From positions 1-7,689 of the forward strand of contig QIDY01000406.1 in NCBI GenBank assembly GCA_003228495.1: DNA of 7,689 nt. The letters run 5' to 3'. Shown one piece after another: positions 1-5,601 of the stretch. This DNA comes from Nitrospirota bacterium (GTDB lineage Bacteria > Nitrospirota > Nitrospiria > Nitrospirales > UBA8639). The position numbers were made by a program, and so were the translations under genes. The stretch's first letter is position 1. Every line of letters starts with the position of its first letter. The notes under the pieces were generated by a model. It saw nothing but the letters and a program-made list of their open reading frames with translations, did no database searches and was not told the origin of the DNA.

Positions 1-53
1 CTGAGTCCGGTCAGCAGGACTGCTGTCGCCAATAGGGCTACGATCTTTTTCAT
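1..53 (-). CDS. 5' end of a leftward gene encoding a small exported protein or lipoprotein (partial)
   Basis: Only the first 17 codons lie in the window. They begin MKKIVALLATAVLL, followed by TGL: two lysines and then a hydrophobic run. This is a classic Sec signal peptide start, and it could continue into a lipobox just beyond the edge. An excellent ribosome binding site (AAGGAGGG read on the minus strand) sits five bases upstream of the ATG, so the start is well supported. The N-terminus resembles small entericidin-like lipoproteins, but the mature part is missing, so no function can be assigned. The upstream leader contains two inverted repeats, listed separately. Confidence is good that a gene starts here and low on its identity. 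Confidence 0.7.
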   Translation of the reverse strand, partial: MKKIVALLATAVLLTGL

Positions 54-57
54 AACT

Positions 58-65
58 CCCTCCTT
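58..65 (-). promoter_or_regulatory. Strong ribosome binding site of the leftward partial gene
   Basis: Read on the minus strand this is AAGGAGGG, nearly a full anti-16S match, and it lies just upstream of the ATG at 53. It is the main evidence that the short edge fragment is a real gene. Confidence 0.75.
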
Positions 66-67
66 GG

Positions 68-89
68 TAAATGTAAGCGCCTACGTTTA
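68..89. repeat. Imperfect inverted repeat in the leftward gene's leader
   Basis: The arms TAAATGTA (68-75) and TACGTTTA (82-89) are separated by six bases and pair at seven of eight positions. The repeat sits directly upstream of the ribosome binding site of the leftward gene. It could be an operator or a leader hairpin. In the leftward transcript the one mismatch is A against C, so a DNA-binding site is as likely as an RNA structure. Confidence 0.4.
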
Positions 90-123
90 GGTTTGGTTTT
101 CTAGGGCTTCAAAGAGTTGGGTT

Positions 124-144
124 TTCAGATCTTGTTGATCTGAA
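124..144. repeat. Perfect 8-bp inverted repeat in the 54-421 intergenic region
   Basis: The arms TTCAGATC (124-131) and GATCTGAA (137-144) are exact reverse complements around a five-base spacer. A 21-base dyad of this size fits a binding site for a dimeric regulator. It could also form a short hairpin, but no T-run follows on either strand, so a terminator is unlikely. It lies about 70 bases from the leftward start and about 280 bases from the rightward DUF899 start, so it more probably serves the leftward gene. A TAATAT-like -10 on the minus strand lies next to it, without a clear -35. Confidence 0.45.
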
Positions 145-350
145 TATTAGCGTATCTGGTAGTGTAGAGTTAGACAACCTTCTTGAAATGGGAAACAAAA
201 ATTGAATCCAGATGATTTTTTTTCAGCGTTTGCTGCCGGTTGGACACATGGTCAGGCTTTGTGTCAGCCAATCCCAAAAAAATGAAAACTGATGTTTCCA
301 GAGTCGCTTTTTCAATATGATCCATTATCGATGAGTAGCCATCTAGGTTA
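145..350. other. Intergenic stretch with no recognised gene
   Basis: This is the central part of the 368-base gap between the leftward edge gene and the DUF899 gene. I see no convincing reading frame with a ribosome binding site, no tRNA-like cloverleaf and no direct-repeat array. A TGATCC at 318-323 resembles the -35 element of RpoE/ChrR-type promoters, but no matching -10 follows at the expected spacing. Confidence 0.5.
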
Positions 351-379
351 TGTTCGAAGCTTTGCCATCTTGATATACT
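351..379 (+). promoter_or_regulatory. Candidate promoter of the DUF899 gene (extended -10)
   Basis: TATACT at 374-379 is preceded by TG one base upstream (371-372), giving an extended -10 element. The -35 position, 17 bases upstream (351-356, TGTTCG), is weak, as is common for extended -10 promoters. Transcription would start near 386, leaving a leader of about 36 bases before the DUF899 ATG. This is a motif-based inference only. Confidence 0.45.
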
Positions 380-407
380 TTATGTCCTAACATATTTTTC
401 AAGGAAA

Positions 408-414
408 AAGGAGG
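408..414 (+). promoter_or_regulatory. Ribosome binding site of the DUF899 gene
   Basis: AAGGAGG lies seven bases before the ATG at 422. This consensus Shine-Dalgarno fixes the start codon of the DUF899 gene. Confidence 0.8.
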
Positions 415-421
415 ACACAAC

Positions 422-1156
422 ATGCACACACACCCTGTTGTTTCAGGAGATGAATGGCTGGTGGCTCGTCAGGAACTCCTGCAAAAAGAAAAGGCCTTTA
501 CTCGGCAGCGTGATCAATTGAGTCGGGAACGCCGTGCATTGCCGTGGGTCAACGTCCCAAAAGATTATGTGTTTGACACTCCAAAAGGAAAAGAGAGCTT
601 ATCCGACATGTTTGACGGTCGAAGCCAACTCCTGGTGTATCATTTCATGTTTGGTCCTGATTGGGAGGAAGGCTGTCCCAGTTGCTCGTTTTTAGCGGAC
701 AATTTCAACGGCATTGCCATTCACCTTAAACAGCGTGATGTGACTTTGCTCGCTATTTCTCAAGCTCCCTTGGTTAAGCTTGAAGCCTATCAAGCTCGGA
801 TGGGCTGGACCTTTACGTGGGCCTCCTCATTTGGGAACGGTTTCAATCAAGATTTTCATGTGTCTTTCACACCCGGGGAAATAGCGAAGGGGGAAGTGTA
901 TTACAACTATCAGAAGAGCCAACAGCCAAGCGAGGAGTTGCCGGGTGCGAGCGTGTTTTTTAAAGACGAAGCCGGAACCATCTACCATACCTACTCTACG
1001 TACTCACGTGGATTGGATATGCTGATCGGCGCCTACCACTTCCTAGACTTAGTCCCGAAAGGCAGAGATGAAGATAACTTGGCATGGCCAATGGAGTGGA
1101 TTCGTCATCATGACAAGTATGAAGACTCTCCGGGTCAGAAAGGTTGCTGCCACTAA
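422..1156 (+). CDS. DUF899 family thioredoxin-fold protein
   Basis: This 244-residue protein matches the DUF899 family, a thioredoxin-like/AhpC-related group of unknown substrate. Family signatures are the charged N-terminal helix rich in Arg and Glu (about 14-40), the RALPWV segment (38-43) and the block leading into GCPSCS. The last places a CxxC pair at Cys85 and Cys88, where a thioredoxin fold has its redox-active cysteines. Later come the tyrosine-rich YHTYSTYSRG stretch and a closing segment beginning PMEWIR. The protein ends in Gly-Cys-Cys-His, an extra vicinal cysteine pair that could exchange electrons or bind metal. There is no signal peptide, so it should be cytoplasmic. The start is set by a consensus ribosome binding site. 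A role in thiol redox or detoxification is likely from the fold; the exact reaction is unknown. Confidence 0.9.
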   Translation: MHTHPVVSGDEWLVARQELLQKEKAFTRQRDQLSRERRALPWVNVPKDYVFDTPKGKESLSDMFDGRSQLLVYHFMFGPDWEEGCPSCSFLADNFNGIAIHLKQRDVTLLAISQAPLVKLEAYQARMGWTFTWASSFGNGFNQDFHVSFTPGEIAKGEVYYNYQKSQQPSEELPGASVFFKDEAGTIYHTYSTYSRGLDMLIGAYHFLDLVPKGRDEDNLAWPMEWIRHHDKYEDSPGQKGCCH

Positions 1157-1173
1157 GACAAAATATTGCTTGA

Positions 1174-1434
1174 ATGGACGATAAAAAGACCTCATTTCAA
1201 CTTCCCACGCTCTCTTCCCTTACTGAAGAGCGAGTGTTTGATAGATTGATGTGGGGCAACCACGCCCACTATCTGATCGGGAGTGTTTTAGCGACTCTCG
1301 TAATCTCCCTCATTTCTTTAATCCCCATGGAACAGGCTGGATGCAGAGGGCTTTCCCCTCGGCAAGTAATTTGGTTCCTCCCCCTGAACTCTCACCCGAA
1401 TATCCACCACCTTTCTCCTTTTTCTGAAAAATAG
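1174..1434 (+). CDS. Doubtful small single-pass membrane ORF, possibly a gene remnant
   Basis: An 86-codon frame starts 17 bases after the DUF899 stop. Residues 1-30 are polar; a hydrophobic segment around residues 32-52 (HAHYLIGSVLATLVISLISL) could span the membrane. The rest is low-complexity and unlike a folded domain. I do not recognise the family, and no good ribosome binding site precedes the ATG. The -1 frame is also open from about 1317 to a stop at 1425-1427 and reads as a proline-rich tail, so the 3' half could be noncoding or follow a frameshift. It may be a true small membrane protein co-transcribed with DUF899, a degraded gene, or chance. Confidence 0.3.
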   Translation: MDDKKTSFQLPTLSSLTEERVFDRLMWGNHAHYLIGSVLATLVISLISLIPMEQAGCRGLSPRQVIWFLPLNSHPNIHHLSPFSEK

Positions 1435-1455
1435 CATGGAAGACACAATGGCCGG

Positions 1456-1461
1456 TATAAT
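1456..1461 (+). promoter_or_regulatory. Candidate -10 element upstream of the ferredoxin-MBL gene
   Basis: A perfect TATAAT lies 22 bases before the ATG at 1484. The expected -35 region (about 1432-1438) is poor. If it is used, the transcript leader would be only about 16 bases, matching the weak ribosome binding site there. It would let the gene be expressed independently of DUF899. Confidence 0.35.
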
Positions 1462-1483
1462 CAAAGAATGAGAAATCCCGATT

Positions 1484-2368
1484 ATGGCTAACTTCTCTAA
1501 GCGGTTAGAGACTAATGTCGAGGGTAATTTTTTTGTCGACTCCACTTGTATCGACTGCGATACCTGTCGGCAATTAGCCCCTGCGACGTTTATCGAGGAG
1601 GGTGACTATTTTGCCGTTTTTCACCAGCCAGAATCTGCGAAGGAAGAATTCGCCGCTTATCAAGCGCTGATTGCCTGTCCCGTCGGCTCCATTGGCACGG
1701 TCAAGAAAAACTCTACCGTCTTCTCAAAAGCCCAGAACTCCTTCCCATTGCCTATCGAAGAGGGCGTCTTCTATGTGGGATTCAACTCAGAGAAATCCTT
1801 TGGAGCCAATAGTTATTTCATCCAGCATCCTGAGGGGAATTGGCTGATTGATTCTCCCCGATATCTCAAACAGCTTGTACAGGCCTTTGAGAAGCAAGGT
1901 GGCCTTCAATATATCTTCCTTAGTCATCAGGATGACGTGGCGGAGGCTGCTCGTTACGCGAAGGCTTTTGGCGCCACACGAATTATTCATCGTGCCGATG
2001 CCTCAGCGATGCCCGATGCAGAAAGGATCATCGAAGGCAAAGATGCCGTTCAGGTGAAACCGGAATTCGTCTGCCTTCCTGTTCCCGGCCATACCGCAGG
2101 AAGCATGGCACTGCTTTACAACAATCGTTTCCTGTTCTCAGGCGATCATCTCTGGTGGGATCGAGATCTCCAGCAGCTTGGGACTCCGGAAAATTTGGTA
2201 TGGGATGACGCGCAATTGGAACAGTCCGTCAGGAAATTGCTCCACCATTCCTTTGAGTGGGTCTTGCCAGGACATGGGGAGCGTATTCATTTGCCTCATC
2301 GTGACATGAAGAATGCCGTCAACCAACTCATCCAACGCCGTTGGAATCTCAAGCACCCTCGGGTCTGA
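1484..2368 (+). CDS. [4Fe-4S] ferredoxin domain fused to a metallo-beta-lactamase-fold domain
   Basis: This 294-residue cytoplasmic protein has two parts. Residues 16-72 form a single-cluster ferredoxin domain with Cys22-x2-Cys25-x2-Cys28 and a distant Cys65-Pro, the four ligands of one [4Fe-4S] cluster. Residues about 95-290 form an MBL-fold domain with GAN at 107-109, SHQDDV at 147-152, PGHTAGS at 201-207, SGDHL at 219-223 and PGHGERIH at 262-269. The usual HxHxDH metal motif is altered: His148 remains, the second His position is Asp150, and Asp151 follows. His203, Asp221 and His264 are present, so one metal site may persist. Similar ferredoxin-MBL fusions occur in bacteria and in plant plastids; the substrate is unknown. 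The join suggests redox-gated hydrolase or oxidoreductase activity. The ribosome binding site (GAG about 11 bases upstream) is weak, but the ferredoxin domain needs this start. Confidence 0.9.
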   Translation: MANFSKRLETNVEGNFFVDSTCIDCDTCRQLAPATFIEEGDYFAVFHQPESAKEEFAAYQALIACPVGSIGTVKKNSTVFSKAQNSFPLPIEEGVFYVGFNSEKSFGANSYFIQHPEGNWLIDSPRYLKQLVQAFEKQGGLQYIFLSHQDDVAEAARYAKAFGATRIIHRADASAMPDAERIIEGKDAVQVKPEFVCLPVPGHTAGSMALLYNNRFLFSGDHLWWDRDLQQLGTPENLVWDDAQLEQSVRKLLHHSFEWVLPGHGERIHLPHRDMKNAVNQLIQRRWNLKHPRV

Positions 2369-2402
2369 TCCCTCAAACCACATAAGCCCTCTACCACAAT
2401 AC

Positions 2403-2428
2403 GGGAATGAACCTCACCGTTAATTCCC
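2403..2428. terminator. Hairpin in the convergent intergenic region, possible bidirectional transcription end
   Basis: GGGAAT (2403-2408) pairs with ATTCCC (2423-2428). After one mismatch, AAC (2410-2412) pairs with GTT (2419-2421) around a six-base loop. It lies midway between the stops of two converging genes, where a shared terminator is expected. Neither strand has a proper T-run right after it, so intrinsic termination would be weak. It may instead be a 3'-end stabilising structure. Confidence 0.35.
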
Positions 2429-2511
2429 TGTCCCTCTTCAATTGGCTAATCGGGGGACATTGAAAGCATGTGGGGTTTAAAAAAGGAAAAACGATAGGGC
2501 CGTCTCAACCA

Positions 2512-3138
2512 TTAGGTAGGTACGGGATCAAGCATTTCGTTATTTGGCGAGAAGATCCCCAATATCAGGCAGCCATCTTTGGTGGAAGTCTCGTGATGAA
2601 TGGTTCCGGTCTCTGCTCGATGATAATCACCTGGATGAAGTAGCTGACCGCCAATGAAACAGGTTCCTTCCAAACAATAAAATTCCTCTGGCGCTGTGTG
2701 GCGATGCGCAGGATAGGTCACCCCTGGAGCCATTCGGACAAGAGCGGTCATCCGACCCTGTGCCGTGTCAACAGAGAGCGGTTTAAGCAAGATGCCAGGC
2801 ATCACCTCTTGCCATAGCTCATCTGATGACCGAACAAACGTCAAACCCGCTTCACCTTCTTTCGTCTGAGGATGGAGAATGTCGCTTTCCTTACCCTGAC
2901 TCTTGCTTTTTACCCGTTCCATGAGTTCGGTACGAAGGGAATCCCGAGGTGTCAAGGCCGTTGCGCTATGCCCCAACTGACCGACAACAGCGTTAAATCC
3001 CTCCAATTCAACCTGGCATGACGCACAACCCTCTTCCAAATGTTGCTCAAAAGCTTGAACCTCTTCTCCCTCAAGAGCGCCTAGGGCATATAAGGCCGCT
3101 TGTTCACTGGTCTTGTCGGTTGGATGTGAATGATTCAT
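2512..3138 (-). CDS. ChrR-like anti-sigma factor (zinc anti-sigma domain plus cupin)
   Basis: This 208-residue protein should hold the adjacent ECF sigma factor inactive until a redox signal arrives. The N-terminal part (1-80) is a zinc anti-sigma domain, with the AALYALGAL helix and His33-x4-Cys38-x2-Cys41; His3 or His5 could be the fourth ligand. The C-terminal part (about 100-197) is a cupin with His145, His147, Glu151 and His181. That spacing is the same as in the metal site of Rhodobacter sphaeroides ChrR, which responds to singlet oxygen and organic hydroperoxides. Its ATG overlaps the sigma stop in ATGA, with an AGGGAAGG ribosome binding site inside the sigma gene, so the two are translationally coupled. 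No membrane segment is seen, so it is cytoplasmic. Assignment is firm by architecture; the inducing signal is inferred from the family. Confidence 0.92.
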   Translation of the reverse strand: MNHSHPTDKTSEQAALYALGALEGEEVQAFEQHLEEGCASCQVELEGFNAVVGQLGHSATALTPRDSLRTELMERVKSKSQGKESDILHPQTKEGEAGLTFVRSSDELWQEVMPGILLKPLSVDTAQGRMTALVRMAPGVTYPAHRHTAPEEFYCLEGTCFIGGQLLHPGDYHRAETGTIHHETSTKDGCLILGIFSPNNEMLDPVPT

Positions 3139-3743
3139 GAAACCAACCTTCCCTCAAATGGGCCTAGAATACTTCGGAGTTTCTTCATACCTAATCGAAT
3201 CCGGGTTTTCACCGTACCAAGTGGCTCTCCCATCTGAGCGGCAATTGCCCTTTGACTGAGGCCACCAAAATACGCCATCTCAATGACTTCGCGCTGTTCA
3301 GCAGCCAAAGAACCCAAGGCATGTTGAACGAACCGACATTGTTCCTTGTACATACTCGACTCCTCTGGGTTCCCTTTCGTCGCGACTTTGTCCTTGATCG
3401 TGTCAAGAGAATGTCGACTCTCTCTTTCTCTTTGTCCTGAGCGAAGCCGATCAATCGCGCGACTTCTCGCAAAAACCGCCAGCCACACAATCGGTTTTCC
3501 CCGCGTCTGATCAAATCGCTGAGCCTGACGCCACACCTGCATATACACATCCATCGTCACTTCCTCGGCCATCGTTGAATCATTCAACACTCGAAACGCC
3601 AGTCCGTACACAAAAGACGAGGTCTGATCATACAAAAGTCCGATAGCCTCTTCATTGCCTTGAGCTATCTTCGCGATCAGGTTGCCTAATTCCTGATCCT
3701 GCGCGCTGAACTCGCTTTTGGCTGATAGATCCAAATCGGACAT
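3135..3743 (-). CDS. ECF-family RNA polymerase sigma factor, RpoE/ChrR-associated type
   Basis: This 202-residue protein directs RNA polymerase to stress promoters. Sigma region 2 covers about 33-102: the YGLAFRVL helix, the AEEVTMDVYMQVW segment that binds the polymerase clamp, and the RSRAIDRLRS end that contacts the -10. Region 4 covers about 138-193, with the LSQRAIAAQMGEPLGTVKTR helix-turn-helix that reads the -35. There is no region 3 or C-terminal extension, as expected for ECF factors. It shares a four-base overlap with the downstream ChrR-like gene, which puts it in the group regulated by soluble zinc-cupin anti-sigma factors. The start follows a moderate GGATGAG ribosome binding site. 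Such pairs normally autoregulate. Divergent placement from the DUF4331 operon suggests a nearby target. Confidence 0.93.
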   Translation of the reverse strand: MSDLDLSAKSEFSAQDQELGNLIAKIAQGNEEAIGLLYDQTSSFVYGLAFRVLNDSTMAEEVTMDVYMQVWRQAQRFDQTRGKPIVWLAVFARSRAIDRLRSGQRERESRHSLDTIKDKVATKGNPEESSMYKEQCRFVQHALGSLAAEQREVIEMAYFGGLSQRAIAAQMGEPLGTVKTRIRLGMKKLRSILGPFEGRLVS

Positions 3744-3756
3744 ACTGTCTCATCCA

Positions 3757-3766
3757 GTACTAGTAC
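3757..3766. repeat. Ten-base perfect palindrome GTACTAGTAC upstream of the sigma gene
   Basis: The sequence is its own reverse complement and lies 14 bases before the sigma ATG. Just upstream on the minus strand is TAAG (3774-3771), which could be the -10 of an ECF promoter, and that would put the palindrome at the transcription start. The -35 region (AACAAC at 3796-3791) is only weakly ECF-like. It could be an operator or a chance palindrome. Confidence 0.3.
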
Positions 3767-3871
3767 GAGTCTTATCCACCGTTTGGATTCGTTGTTTGGG
3801 AAAAATATCCCTTAATTTACCACACCATGAATTATTGCTCAAAAAAATCAAAAAATGAGATCCAAATGCAT

Positions 3872-3898
3872 TGGTCCTCCCGTAAAGCTCTATAAATC
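3872..3898 (+). promoter_or_regulatory. Candidate promoter of the DUF4331 operon, possibly ECF-dependent
   Basis: TGGTCC (3872-3877) is one base from the TGATCC -35 of RpoE/ChrR-type promoters. Fifteen bases later comes TAAATC (3893-3898), overlapping the TATAAA at 3891-3896. The spacing is slightly short for the known consensus, and the -10 also fits a housekeeping promoter. Transcription would start near 3904, giving a leader of about 96 bases. Treat this as a testable guess. Confidence 0.3.
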
Positions 3899-3903
3899 AT
3901 CCA

Positions 3904-3974
3904 CACTGGCCAGGTGAGGATTCACGTAAACCCAGATGTCAGGAGAACACACCACGGATTGGCTTTGTACCAAT
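3904..3974 (+). promoter_or_regulatory. Structured 5' leader of the DUF4331 gene
   Basis: The leader holds CTGGCCAG at 3906-3913, an eight-base perfect palindrome with further partial symmetry outside it. It also holds a small hairpin with ATTGG (3958-3962) pairing to CCAAT (3970-3974), about 15 bases before the ribosome binding site. Either element could affect transcription start or translation. They match no riboswitch class that I recognise. Confidence 0.25.
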
Positions 3975-3988
3975 TCCAATCCTCTTAC

Positions 3989-3994
3989 AAGGAG
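3989..3994 (+). promoter_or_regulatory. Ribosome binding site of the DUF4331 gene
   Basis: AAGGAG lies five bases before the ATG at 4000. This fixes the start of the signal peptide and rules out the competing out-of-frame ATG at 3936 as the main start. Confidence 0.8.
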
Positions 3995-3999
3995 ATATC

Positions 4000-5538
4000 A
4001 TGAGACACACAACACTTCACAAATTTCTCCCGATCTTCCTTTCAACCCTCATGGCAGTTCCCGCTTTTGGGGCCAGCCATCGGGAAGCTCCACTCATCGC
4101 CCTGGATCCAGCGGCGGACAACACCGACACCTATGCCTTCCGTAGCTGGGAGGATCCGGACAAAGTGGTGTTTATTCTCAACACCATTCCCGGACAAGAC
4201 CCCGGGGATGGGCCGAATTACTTTGCCTTCGATGACACGGTCCTCTACCGAATCCATCTCGACAACAATAAAGATGGTGAAGCCGAAGATATTGTCTACG
4301 AGATCAAATTCAAATCGGAAACTCGACCAGCATTAGGATCATTGAATTTCCCACTTCCATTTGTCGGTAATCCCAATATTGGGACAGTTCCAGCGCTTCA
4401 GGGCATTACGGCCCTCGACGGCCCCGGTTCAGAAGGGCTCACCCGACGGCAAACGTATACCGTGACGGAGGTCCGTGGGAAGAAAGGGAAAAAGCGAAAG
4501 AGGCTTTTTAAAGAACAAACGCTCGTTGCCGTTCCTTCCAATGTCGGACCCGCCACCATGCCTGACTATGAAAGCTTAGCTGCCCAAGGAATCTATACCG
4601 ATGATAAAACGGGGATTCGAGCCTTTGCCGGACAGCGGGCTGAAACCTTTGCTATTGACCTCGGTGCGGTATTCGATACGGTCAATCTTCGACGGTTTCC
4701 ACCTGTTCTCACTGAGGAAGAGGATAGTAATGATGCGGAAAACCCATTCGGAATGAACCGGTTCAGTGGGTCCAATATTAACAGCATTGTTTTAGAGATC
4801 CCTATCTCGCGAGTAACCGTGGATAAACAATCCGTTGATTCCACAGTCAATACACACATCGGGATGTATGCTTCAACCAGCAGGAAGCAGGTAAAAGTCC
4901 TGAGACGCAATGGACGGTCAATCAATATTGGCAAATTTGTCCAAGTATCAAGACTTGCTAACCCATTGGTGAATGAACTCATTATCGATACACCAAGCAA
5001 AGATAAATGGAACGCTTCCGAACCTGAGGACGAAGCACAATTTCAAGAATTCTTCAAAACTCCTTCGCTTGCGACGGCGCTCAACTTGATCTTCGGACTT
5101 CCGGTTCCAACTACTCCACGTACAGACCTCATGCAGGTGTTTCTGAAATATCCTGGACAATCTCTGAATGGAACCGATTGTGGATCTCCGTGTTCAGAAT
5201 TGCTCCGCCTTGACCTCAGTGTTTCTCCGACAGCTCCTGACAATCAGAAGCGATTGGGTGGCCTCGCTACACCCCCGGATCCAGCAGGTTTCCCAAATGG
5301 CCGTCGACCCAACGACGATGTGACAGATATTGCTATACGAGTAGTGGGAGGCCAGGCGTTTAACGACAATCGTGTGGGAGATGGTGTGAACTTTTTGGAG
5401 AATGCTCCGGGGGCTGGGACGACACAGGTCACTACCAACGGCATCGCCAGATTTTTCCCATATCTTCCTTCACCATTCGATGGACGTAATCGTCGGCATA
5501 TCGATTGCGGAGAACTTGGGGCGAATCCATGTAACTAG
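4000..5538 (+). CDS. Secreted DUF4331 family protein
   Basis: This 512-residue protein has a Sec signal peptide (basic start, hydrophobic 9-20, VPAFG at 20-24), so it is exported. DUF4331 marks are SHREAPLIALDP (26-37), the DNTDTYAF segment (40-47), the calcium-like loop D88-x-N90-x-D92-G93, and FAGQRAETFAIDLG (209-222). The function of DUF4331 proteins is not established. Cleavage after Gly24 would leave Ala-Ser-His at the N-terminus, a possible copper/nickel-binding arrangement. Two cysteine pairs, C394/C398 and C503/C511, the latter at the very C-terminus, could form disulfides in the periplasm. A Lys/Arg-rich patch near 159-170 (GKKGKKRKR) is an exposed insert. It is the first gene of an operon with the TPR and HupE/UreJ-like genes, 63 bases ahead of the TPR start, and is divergent from the sigma factor gene. 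Confidence 0.92.
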   Translation: MRHTTLHKFLPIFLSTLMAVPAFGASHREAPLIALDPAADNTDTYAFRSWEDPDKVVFILNTIPGQDPGDGPNYFAFDDTVLYRIHLDNNKDGEAEDIVYEIKFKSETRPALGSLNFPLPFVGNPNIGTVPALQGITALDGPGSEGLTRRQTYTVTEVRGKKGKKRKRLFKEQTLVAVPSNVGPATMPDYESLAAQGIYTDDKTGIRAFAGQRAETFAIDLGAVFDTVNLRRFPPVLTEEEDSNDAENPFGMNRFSGSNINSIVLEIPISRVTVDKQSVDSTVNTHIGMYASTSRKQVKVLRRNGRSINIGKFVQVSRLANPLVNELIIDTPSKDKWNASEPEDEAQFQEFFKTPSLATALNLIFGLPVPTTPRTDLMQVFLKYPGQSLNGTDCGSPCSELLRLDLSVSPTAPDNQKRLGGLATPPDPAGFPNGRRPNDDVTDIAIRVVGGQAFNDNRVGDGVNFLENAPGAGTTQVTTNGIARFFPYLPSPFDGRNRRHIDCGELGANPCN

Positions 5539-5546
5539 ACTTGAAT

Positions 5547-5576
5547 GTCCAGAGGGGGTCTTTGCTCCCTCTGGAC
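5547..5576 (+). terminator. Strong intercistronic hairpin (attenuator or mRNA-stabilising stem)
   Basis: GTCCAGAGGG (5547-5556) and CCCTCTGGAC (5567-5576) are perfect reverse complements. Two further inner pairs (one G-U) give a 12-bp stem with a six-base loop. It starts eight bases after the DUF4331 stop. The sequence after it is CGTCGGCG, not a T-run, so it is not a full intrinsic terminator. It more likely protects the DUF4331 message or lowers readthrough, so that DUF4331 is made in excess of the two downstream proteins. Confidence 0.65.
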
Positions 5577-5588
5577 CGTCGGCGAGAA

Positions 5589-5593
5589 AAGGA
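5589..5593 (+). promoter_or_regulatory. Ribosome binding site that sets the TPR gene start
   Basis: AAGGA eight bases before the ATG at 5602 supports that start. An in-frame ATG at 5545 lies at the edge of the strong hairpin and lacks a ribosome binding site, so it is rejected. Confidence 0.7.
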
Positions 5594-5601
5594 AATCCAT
5601 C

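Noticed and set aside
318..345. TGATCC as an RpoE-type promoter for the DUF899 gene
   Set aside because: The -35 half matches, but the nearest TA-rich -10 is about 20 bases away and not TAAGA-like; the extended -10 at 371-379 is a better candidate.
1318..1545. Minus-strand ORF of 75 codons over the 1318-1545 region
   Set aside because: It overlaps the start of the well-supported ferredoxin-MBL gene and has no recognisable domain.
2452..2490. Possible terminator formed by the G-rich and A-rich tract downstream of the anti-sigma gene
   Set aside because: Only a four-base ACAT/ATGT stem can form, and the flanking G-runs lie on the same strand, so no stable hairpin results.
3936..4145. Small ORF overlapping the DUF4331 start, possible leader peptide
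   Set aside because: It runs deep into the DUF4331 signal region in another frame, its product is low-complexity, and no ribosome binding site stands at proper distance.
4593..5000. Minus-strand ORF of 135 codons inside the DUF4331 gene
   Set aside because: It is antisense to a gene with clear family motifs and shows no domain, ribosome binding site or promoter.
5545..5601. Upstream in-frame ATG extending the TPR protein by 19 residues
   Set aside because: It falls on the edge of a strong hairpin and has no ribosome binding site; the ATG at 5602 has AAGGA at good spacing and gives a normal basic-hydrophobic N-terminus.
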